Shown here piece by piece: positions 1 through 5,342 of a stretch of 7,906 nucleotides of DNA (within the stretch, counting starts at the first letter, position 1; each line of letters opens with the position of its first letter). The stretch is taken from positions 1 to 7,906 of the forward strand of contig CAJLWO010000077.1 in the NCBI GenBank assembly GCA_905210435.1. The letters run 5' to 3'. A model generated the notes under the pieces. That model had not been told where the DNA came from, searched no databases, and saw only the letters and a program-made list of their open reading frames with translations. Source of the DNA: an uncultured Bacteroidales bacterium (GTDB lineage: Bacteria; Bacteroidota; Bacteroidia; Bacteroidales; Muribaculaceae). The position numbers and the translations under genes were made by a program.

Positions 1-51
1 GCCACTCTCGGCCGGTCTCTCAAAGTTCGTTTGAGGTCATTAACCGAATAT

Positions 52-126
52 CCCTCATTAGCTCAGTTGGTTTAGAGCGCCTCCTTGACAGGGAGGAGGT
101 CACTGGTTCGAATCCAGTATGGATCA
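52..126 (+). tRNA. tRNA-Val (anticodon GAC), acceptor stem not closed
   Basis: Three arms of a tRNA are intact. The D stem is GCTC/GAGC (61-64 with 75-78). The anticodon stem is CCTCC/GGAGG (80-84 with 92-96), with loop TTGACAG giving anticodon GAC at 87-89 (valine, GUC/GUU codons). The T arm is ACTGG, TTCGAAT, CCAGT (102-118). U8 and A9 are present, the variable loop is five bases, and CCA is not encoded after the discriminator A at 126. The oddity is the acceptor stem: the 5' strand CCCTCAT (52-58) pairs with the 3' strand ATGGATC (119-125) only in the four inner positions (one a T-G wobble), and the outer three are C-A, C-T and C-C. A 5' strand of GATCCAT, or a 3' strand of ATGAGGG, would close it. 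It may be a chimeric or decaying copy, so functionality is uncertain while the identity is clear. Confidence 0.8.
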
Positions 127-127
127 C

Positions 128-159
128 AAAAAAGCGATGGAAAATTCCATCGCTTTTTT
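128..159. terminator. bidirectional intrinsic terminator after the tRNA
   Basis: An A-run, GCGATGGAA, a two-base AA centre, TTCCATCGC and a T-run form a near-perfect 15-bp inverted repeat (128-142 with 145-159). The GC-containing core is flanked by six A on one side and six T on the other. It therefore reads as a Rho-independent terminator on both strands: for the tRNA transcript on plus and as a back-stop for the minus-strand gene that ends at 384. Confidence 0.85.
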
Positions 160-222
160 CTGTTTATCAGCAAATTAAATTGAATCAACATCCTCATTCC
201 GAGATTGCAGTACATCGCCAGA

Positions 223-335
223 CTTTACTGTCCGCGGTTAAAAACCGCGGCTACTACATTACTAAAACCGCGACTACTGCATGACTGATTGTAGAGCGTT
301 ATAGTAGCCGCAGTTTTTAACCGCGGACAGTAAAG
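223..335. repeat. REP/MITE-like palindromic element with nested CCGCGG repeats
   Basis: The outer arms, 223-256 and 302-335, are 34 bases each and reverse complementary with a single mismatch (C at 246 against A at 312). Each arm contains its own small hairpin: CCGCGGTT, AAA, AACCGCGG at 232-250, and the same with one mismatch at 308-326. The 45-bp centre carries a third, partial copy: 264-282 repeats 241-259 in direct orientation with 17 of 19 identical bases. No ORF is present. Position in the 3' gap between the tRNA terminator and the end of the minus-strand gene is typical of repetitive extragenic palindromes. It could also act as a terminator or mRNA 3'-end stabiliser for that gene. Whether it is a dispersed family cannot be seen from one copy. 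Confidence 0.75.
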
Positions 336-383
336 CCGACAATTTTTATATCGCCGTGCGCTGCAATTTTAGCTTGAGTGAAA

Positions 384-1793
384 TTAATAGGCGTTTTCTT
401 CGCCGGAGATGGCGTTGGTTATGGTGCGGACTATGATTTTAAGGTCGAGCGAGAGGCTCCAGTGCTCTATGTACCATACGTCGTTGTCGACGCGGCATTC
501 CATCTGCCAGAGTTCGTCGGTGGCGCCGCGGAATCCCTGTATCTGCGCCCAGCCTGTTATGCCCGGCTTGACGAGATGGCGCACCATGTACTGGTCGATA
601 AGCTGACGGTATTCCTCGGTATGCGCAAGCATGTGGGGACGCGGACCGACGACCGACATGTCGCCTTTGAACACGTTCCAGAACTGCGGCAGCTCGTCGA
701 TTGACGTATGTCTAAGGAAGTTGCCGAGGCGTGTCTTGCGGTCGTCATCCTTTGTAGCCTGACGGGTATCGGCATCCTTGCTCACGCGCATGGTACGGAA
801 TTTATAGCAATAAAATTCTTTACCCATGTAGCCGGTGCGCAATTGTCGGAAAAATACGGGGCCCGGCGATGAAATCTTTATAGCGATGGCGACCGGTATT
901 AGCACGAGGGGCGACAAAAGCAGCACGAGGCCGGAGAACAGTATGTCGAACGTGCGTTTGATGGCTCTGTTAGTCACCGACCGCAACGGAGATTTGTGCA
1001 CGGCTATCGCAGGTATCGTGCTGTTGAAATTGAACATGTAGAAGCTGTGCTGCAGCTTCGGCGACATAAGCGGAGTGAAGTATAATTTGCAGAAATGCTG
1101 GTCGGCAAGATGTATCACCTTATTAATCAATACATCATTGTCGATTGACGAGGCATAAAATATCTCATGCACGTCGTTTGCCCGTATGAAATCCTCAAGT
1201 TTGTCGATATTACCGATGAATTTTCCGTTGAAATCCGAAGGAATCCTGTTGTCGAAGTATCCGAGTACCCTCATGCCGTAGCCCTGTTCGTTGGCAAGAA
1301 GCTGCGACAGGCGCATGGCAGGCTGTCCGGTTCCTATGATTACGATATTACGTGTGTTGCGCCCATGCCGGCGGAAACGCTTGAGAAGCTGCAACGATAC
1401 CAACCATAAAAGGAGAAGCACCGCTGCCTGCGCAAAATACAATATACAGAAGAATTTGAACTGTACATTGCCATATCCTGTAAATATCATCATCGCCGCA
1501 TAAAGGAGTGTGGAAAATAATGATGTGAGCAATGCCATGCCGAATAATTTTTCGGACCGCATCATACGGCGTTCGTGTATGGCCATACAGCCTCTCGACG
1601 ATACGAGTGTCACTATTCCGACGATAAGTATCGTACGCCATACACTTCCATTATCGCTCACGTCATAAAACCGGCCATCTCTGCCGACCGACAGCAGCAC
1701 CACAAATGCTGCGGCCATGATTGCCATATCAAGAAGAGTCTGTATCAGCGGTACATATCTACCATATTTACCAATCGGAATATTTCTAAGCAT
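384..1793 (-). CDS. undecaprenyl-phosphate sugar phosphotransferase (WcaJ/EpsE type, exopolysaccharide initiation)
   Basis: 469 residues, typical for the WcaJ-like family. This inner-membrane enzyme transfers a sugar-1-phosphate (often glucose or galactose) from a UDP-sugar to undecaprenyl phosphate, the first step of capsule or exopolysaccharide repeat-unit assembly. Hydrophobic segments lie near residues 14-36, 52-66, 85-104 and 112-137. A Rossmann-like CoA-binding-type domain follows, with GTGQPAM at 154-160. The catalytic domain starts at KRTFD (279-283), has a membrane helix near 284-306, then SSPGPVFFRQ (308-317), KFRTM (331-335), DELPQFWNV (366-374) with the Asp-Glu pair expected at the active site, GDMSVVGPRP (377-386) and PGITGWAQI (410-418). 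The ATG at 1793 lies just before the basic/hydrophobic N-terminus and has an AT-rich leader. No glycosyltransferase or polysaccharide exporter gene lies beside it in the window, so substrate and pathway stay open. Confidence 0.93.
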   Translation of the reverse strand: MLRNIPIGKYGRYVPLIQTLLDMAIMAAAFVVLLSVGRDGRFYDVSDNGSVWRTILIVGIVTLVSSRGCMAIHERRMMRSEKLFGMALLTSLFSTLLYAAMMIFTGYGNVQFKFFCILYFAQAAVLLLLWLVSLQLLKRFRRHGRNTRNIVIIGTGQPAMRLSQLLANEQGYGMRVLGYFDNRIPSDFNGKFIGNIDKLEDFIRANDVHEIFYASSIDNDVLINKVIHLADQHFCKLYFTPLMSPKLQHSFYMFNFNSTIPAIAVHKSPLRSVTNRAIKRTFDILFSGLVLLLSPLVLIPVAIAIKISSPGPVFFRQLRTGYMGKEFYCYKFRTMRVSKDADTRQATKDDDRKTRLGNFLRHTSIDELPQFWNVFKGDMSVVGPRPHMLAHTEEYRQLIDQYMVRHLVKPGITGWAQIQGFRGATDELWQMECRVDNDVWYIEHWSLSLDLKIIVRTITNAISGEENAY

Positions 1794-1925
1794 AATATTT
1801 TATTTCTGAAATAGATACAATCCGTGCGACATCGCTTCAGCATATCGCGACAAAGTGAATTGCTACAACTCGGGGCATGATGCAATCCTGACAGTCAGGG
1901 CATGCCATGTAATAAATCACAAATA

Positions 1926-1952
1926 CCCCGGGAATTCAACAATTCGCCGGGG
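1926..1952 (-). terminator. hairpin terminator downstream of the DUF349 gene
   Basis: CCCCGG-GAATT (1926-1936), a CAAC loop (1937-1940), AATTC (1941-1945), a bulged G (1946) and CCGGGG (1947-1952) give an 11-bp stem. On the minus strand it follows the stop codon at 1970 by 17 bases and is followed by a T-rich but interrupted tail (TATTTGTGATTT). It likely ends the DUF349 transcript before the polysaccharide gene. The rest of the 176-bp gap shows no clear promoter for that gene. Confidence 0.65.
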
Positions 1953-1969
1953 CATTGCGGGTCAGGTTA

Positions 1970-3829
1970 TTACAGACGCCCGTCAATCAGGGCGATTTTC
2001 TTTTCAAGGTCGGCGATATCGTCGCGTATACGCTGTGTCTTGCGCTCTATATCTCGGAGCATCGACGATCCGGAAGTGGATTTGAAATTGAAGAATCCGA
2101 GGTTGTTCTGATACGTGGTCAGTTCCGAACGTTTTGTCTCAAGCACACGGGCAAGGCGTTCGCGCTCGCGGGAAAGCTTGCCGCTGTCAGACATTTCGTT
2201 GATGCTGCTCTCGAAACGTGCGAAATTTGCCCGGGTATCCTTAAGGTCATGCACCTTGTAGAGCTCGTTGATGACGGCACGGAATTCTTCGTACACTTTG
2301 TCTTTCTCGCGGAAAGGCACATGTCCGATTTCGTTCCAGCGTGCCTGTGCGTCCTTGATTGCGGCCACTACTTCCTGACGCGGTGCGTCGGCGGCTATCT
2401 CTTTGAGCGAGGCTGTCAGCGCACGTTTGGCGCGGAGGTTTTCCTGCTCCGACTTGCGTGACTGCGAGAGGTCGCGTTTTTTCTGTTCGAAGAAGAAATC
2501 GCATGCTTCCTGAAAACGTTTCCACACTTCGTCGGAACGTTTTTTGGGAACGGCGCCTATGGTTTTCCACCGGCGCTGCAGCTCGGTGAGTTTTTCGGCT
2601 GTCGCTTTCCAGTCGGTGCTGTCCTTAAGGGCTTCCGCCTGCTCGCAAAGAGCGATTTTCTTTTCGAGATTGGCAGCCATATCTTCTTTCACCGACTTGT
2701 AATATTCCGCTTTCTGAGCGAAGAATTTGTCGCACACGGCGCGGAAACGGGTGAAAAGCACATTGTTGGCTTTCTTTGATGCAAATCCGAGCTTGCGCCA
2801 GTCTTCCTGGGCCTTAAGTATGGTCTTTGTCATGTCGTTCCAGGCGTTGAACGATTTCAGCGCGTCGAAATCAAGCGCCTCAAGGCGTTCGCATATAGCT
2901 GTTTTCGCTGCTTCGTTCTCCTGCTCGCGGGCCTTGCGTTCTTCAAAGAATGCCTGATATTTCTTGTTGACTACGGCGGAAGCCTCTTTGAAGCGCGCCC
3001 ATATTTCCTCGCGCTGCTCTTTGTCGACCGGTCCGGTCTCACGCCAAGTGATGTGCAGATCCTGAAGGCGCTTGAATGCAGCTATCACATCGGTTTCGGC
3101 ATCGAGTTGCTCGGCATCGGCACACAACTGCAACTTCGTCTCGAGATTTTTCTTGAAATCGTAGTCGCGCAGATCCTTGTTCACTTTGAGCTGGTCGTAG
3201 AAAATCTCTACGGCATCCTGGTAGCGTTTCCACTGATCCGACATCTGCTGCGGAGCCACATCGCCCACATTCTTGAATTCCTGCTGTATTTCACGGAATC
3301 GGGTAAAATGGCGGTTTACATTGTCTGTATCGTTGCTCATAGCGGTAATCTCGTCTATGAGGGCATTTTTCTGTTCGTAATTGCGCTGGAGCTCTGCCTC
3401 TACCTCCGCCGCACGCGCAGCTTTCTTCTCCTTAATCGAATTGAGCAGCTGCCGGAGCACTTCATCGGCAGGGTCCTCTTCTGGGATAAAGGCTTCGGGG
3501 TCATTACCGTTGGCAATGAACTGCCGGCGAGCATCCTCGTCGGTCGCCTTGCGCAACGCGTAGTAACGCTGTTTGAGCCGCGACACCTCATCGCGCGAGA
3601 TTACATCGGCTTCGGCCTGTGCGATAGCTGTAAGTGATATGATGATATCCGCTTCCGACATCTCGTCAATGGCGGGAACGGCCTCTTTGGCTTTGTTATC
3701 ATCTGTGGCTACATCGGCTGCATCAGCTGATGTGTTGACTTCTTCATTCTCAACTTCAGGCTGAGAATTGTCCGGGATAGGATTGGCAGTCAGGTCAACG
3801 GACTCGTCTGCCGTTTGGCGGGTTTCCAT
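1970..3829 (-). CDS. DUF349 repeat protein (five repeats)
   Basis: 619 residues, predicted soluble and cytoplasmic, very rich in charged residues. The first 60 or so residues are acidic and probably disordered. About 60-160 looks helical. Five helical DUF349 repeats follow, recognisable by a W-x-x-(I/L/T)-G-(x)-V-P-like turn and then (W/F)-x-(R/E)-F-(x)-x-A...(F/Y)(F/Y): approximately 180-215, 257-297, 340-378, 417-451 and 494-528. The C-terminus (about 545-619) reads as a coiled coil. There is no signal peptide or membrane segment. DUF349 proteins are common in Bacteroidetes, and no defined molecular function is known to me. The start at 3829 is the first ATG after an AT-rich leader. It is divergent from the B12 unit and separated by a terminator from the polysaccharide gene, so it is probably monocistronic. 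Confidence 0.92.
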   Translation of the reverse strand: METRQTADESVDLTANPIPDNSQPEVENEEVNTSADAADVATDDNKAKEAVPAIDEMSEADIIISLTAIAQAEADVISRDEVSRLKQRYYALRKATDEDARRQFIANGNDPEAFIPEEDPADEVLRQLLNSIKEKKAARAAEVEAELQRNYEQKNALIDEITAMSNDTDNVNRHFTRFREIQQEFKNVGDVAPQQMSDQWKRYQDAVEIFYDQLKVNKDLRDYDFKKNLETKLQLCADAEQLDAETDVIAAFKRLQDLHITWRETGPVDKEQREEIWARFKEASAVVNKKYQAFFEERKAREQENEAAKTAICERLEALDFDALKSFNAWNDMTKTILKAQEDWRKLGFASKKANNVLFTRFRAVCDKFFAQKAEYYKSVKEDMAANLEKKIALCEQAEALKDSTDWKATAEKLTELQRRWKTIGAVPKKRSDEVWKRFQEACDFFFEQKKRDLSQSRKSEQENLRAKRALTASLKEIAADAPRQEVVAAIKDAQARWNEIGHVPFREKDKVYEEFRAVINELYKVHDLKDTRANFARFESSINEMSDSGKLSRERERLARVLETKRSELTTYQNNLGFFNFKSTSGSSMLRDIERKTQRIRDDIADLEKKIALIDGRL

Positions 3830-3890
3830 AACGAATTAAATATTAATGTAATATCTGAACATGGAGTATACGTTACTCACAATTCGGTTT

Positions 3891-3898
3891 CAAATTTA
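3891..3898 (-). promoter_or_regulatory. possible -7 box for the DUF349 gene
   Basis: On the minus strand this reads TAAATTTG, matching the Bacteroidales -7 consensus TAnnTTTG, 61 bases upstream of the start codon at 3829. No TTTG -33 box is found at the usual 19-21 base spacing, only T-rich sequence. Support is therefore partial. Confidence 0.35.
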
Positions 3899-3944
3899 TG
3901 TAAAATAATTGTAAAAACCTACTAATTTTTATAAATAGTTTGTG

Positions 3945-3952
3945 TATCTTTG
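3945..3952 (+). promoter_or_regulatory. -7 box of the B12 uptake operon promoter
   Basis: TATCTTTG matches TAnnTTTG exactly. Transcription starting about 5-8 bases downstream would begin at or just before the 5' strand of the riboswitch closing stem (GCAAAG at 3958-3963), which independently supports this site. The upstream region is T/A-rich, but a clear TTTG -33 box is not seen at consensus spacing. Confidence 0.65.
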
Positions 3953-3954
3953 CA

Positions 3955-4149
3955 ATGGCAAAGATATCGGGCTTTCCGCCCGTAAGGAATTCAGGTGAAA
4001 ATCCTGAGCAGACACGCTGCCGTTACTCTTATTCCCACAATATTAATATTATTATGAAATTGCGGGAAGTCGTGACAGAAATGCCATTGGAGTCCAATGC
4101 TCTGAGAAGGCGTCGCAGAAGAGAAGCCGGAAAACAAATGCTTTGCTAT
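3955..4149 (+). promoter_or_regulatory. cobalamin riboswitch aptamer
   Basis: The conserved elements occur in order. Hairpin CGGGC/GCCCG is at 3968-3982. GGAA then TCAGG-TGAAAA-TCCTGA is at 3986-4007, carrying the GGTGAAAAUCC signature. GCAG-ACACG-CTGCCGTTA is at 4008-4024. A variable arm runs TTCCC...GGGAA in the 4030-4070 area. GCCATTGG-AGT-CCAATG at 4083-4099 is followed by GAGAAGGC at 4104-4111. The B12-box-like AGAAGCCGGAAAAC ends at 4135. The closing stem pairs GCAAAG (3958-3963) with CTTTGC (4141-4146). The B12-box end is two bases longer than the usual GAC-x-TGCC form. The element binds adenosyl- or another cobalamin and represses the genes downstream, here a B12-capture lipoprotein and its receptor, which agrees with the genes' identity. 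Confidence 0.92.
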
Positions 4150-4213
4150 CCGGGATACTGACAAAGTCCGGATTGTAGATTGATGCGGGGTGGAGAAATA
4201 TTCACCACTCCGG
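4141..4213 (+). promoter_or_regulatory. riboswitch expression platform
   Basis: Downstream of the aptamer, CTTTG (4141-4145), the 3' strand of the closing stem, can instead pair with CAAAG (4162-4166). ATCCGG (4148-4153) can pair with CCGGAT (4168-4173). A further hairpin joins CGGGGTGG (4186-4193) to CCACTCCG (4205-4212) with an 11-base loop. None is followed by a T-run, so a translational or structural mechanism is likelier than intrinsic termination. Which pairing is the off state is inference. Confidence 0.5.
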
Positions 4214-4258
4214 AGGTCACGTTGAATATTGACAATCTTCAAAAATAATTTAACAGGA

Positions 4259-5323
4259 ATGAAAAAATTTATTTATCTCGCAACTGCGATTGCAGCGTTT
4301 TCGTTATCATCATGTTCGGATGACGATGACATGCCTGAAATACAGCCGTCGTCGGTAGACGGTCTGTTCATAGTAAGCAACGGCAACTACCTCGCCGGAA
4401 ACGGTTCTCTCTCATATTATACTCCCGGCGACAACAGTGTGGAAAACAATGTTTTCGAACGCGCCAACGGCATGAAGCTCGGCGACACGGCTCAATCGAT
4501 GAGTATTGACGGCAACACAGGATGGATTTGCGTAAACGGCTCAAATGTAATCTATGCAATAGATACTGATACCTACAAAGTGAAAGGGCTTGTCACCGAC
4601 ATCACCTCGCCGCGCAACTCTTTAGTCATTAATGACAAAAAGATGTATGTCACCTCTCTCTACGACAACCGCATAACGATTGTCGACCCTTCCACCTACT
4701 CAGTCACCGGACACATAGAAATCCCCGATATGAACGCAGCCACAGGTTCCACCGAACAGCTGATAAAAATAGGCGACTACATCTATGTGAACTGCTGGAG
4801 CTACCAGAAGGAGATTCTTAAAATAGATACCCGCAACGACAGGATAGCCGACCGCATCGAGGTAGGCATCCAGCCCCAGAGCATAGCATACGACGGCAAT
4901 GGCTCGCTATGGGTGCTTTGCGATGGCGGCGGCTGGGCCGACAATCCCGTCGGGTATGAGGCGCCTTCGATTTCGCGCATCAATCTGTCAACATTCAAAG
5001 TGGACAGGACCATACGTCTGGCTGAATACAGCACCGTATCCTGCCTCCGCTACCACGACGGCAATCTATACTGGATCGAAAACGGCGTGCAGCGCATGGA
5101 CATCAACGCCACTGCCGCACCCTCAGAGGCATTCATCCCGTCGGAAAGCTACGGACTGTATGCACTTGCCATCAATCCGTCCAACGGCGACATATACGTA
5201 GCCGATGCCATCGACTATATGCAGACCGGATGCGTCAGCCGCTACAACGCGTCGGGCGATAAGACAGACACATTCAACGTAGGTATTATTCCTGCCGGAT
5301 TCTGTTGGAAATTTGGCAAATAA
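4259..5323 (+). CDS. btuG: BtuG-type surface cobalamin-binding beta-propeller lipoprotein
   Basis: 354 residues from the ATG at 4259. This start puts MKK, a hydrophobic run and lipobox LSSC (Cys19) in lipoprotein signal-peptide register; an upstream in-frame TTG at 4229 would add ten residues and spoil it. SDDDD directly after the cysteine resembles the acidic export signal of Bacteroidetes surface lipoproteins. The rest is built of YncE-like propeller blades with repeated x-I-D-x-x-T-(Y/F)-x-V strands, e.g. VIYAIDTDTYKV (97-108), RITIVDPSTYSV (138-149), ILKIDTRNDRI (186-196), SISRINLSTFKV (237-248) and VSRYNASGDKT (326-336). BtuG proteins bind cobalamin extremely tightly at the cell surface and sit on BtuB. 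The call rests on fold plus position between a cobalamin riboswitch and a TonB-dependent receptor; fold alone would allow another YncE-family role. Confidence 0.85.
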   Translation: MKKFIYLATAIAAFSLSSCSDDDDMPEIQPSSVDGLFIVSNGNYLAGNGSLSYYTPGDNSVENNVFERANGMKLGDTAQSMSIDGNTGWICVNGSNVIYAIDTDTYKVKGLVTDITSPRNSLVINDKKMYVTSLYDNRITIVDPSTYSVTGHIEIPDMNAATGSTEQLIKIGDYIYVNCWSYQKEILKIDTRNDRIADRIEVGIQPQSIAYDGNGSLWVLCDGGGWADNPVGYEAPSISRINLSTFKVDRTIRLAEYSTVSCLRYHDGNLYWIENGVQRMDINATAAPSEAFIPSESYGLYALAINPSNGDIYVADAIDYMQTGCVSRYNASGDKTDTFNVGIIPAGFCWKFGK

Positions 5324-5342
5324 CATCTCTATATCATAAGAT

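Noticed and set aside
19..35. CTCAAA-GTTCG-TTTGAG hairpin upstream of the tRNA
   Set aside because: It is a 6-bp AT-rich stem without a T-run, too weak to call a terminator, and does not complete another tRNA T arm.
223..335. CRISPR array
   Set aside because: The repeats are inverted and nested, with no regular spacers, and no cas-like gene is present.
378..704. 108-codon plus-strand ORF at the 3' end of the polysaccharide gene
   Set aside because: It is antisense to the conserved catalytic domain of the phosphotransferase, so it is a shadow frame.
1955..2461. 168-codon plus-strand ORF
   Set aside because: It is antisense to the 3' end of the DUF349 gene and shows no recognisable features.
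3053..3637. 194-codon plus-strand ORF
   Set aside because: It is antisense within the DUF349 gene; the minus-strand frame carries the five clear repeats.
3940..4161. 73-codon plus-strand ORF across the riboswitch
   Set aside because: The sequence is fully explained by aptamer structure; an ORF here is coincidental and overlaps the promoter.
4229..4258. Upstream TTG start for btuG
   Set aside because: It adds ten residues that disturb the lipoprotein signal; the ATG at 4259 gives MKK plus a correctly spaced lipobox.
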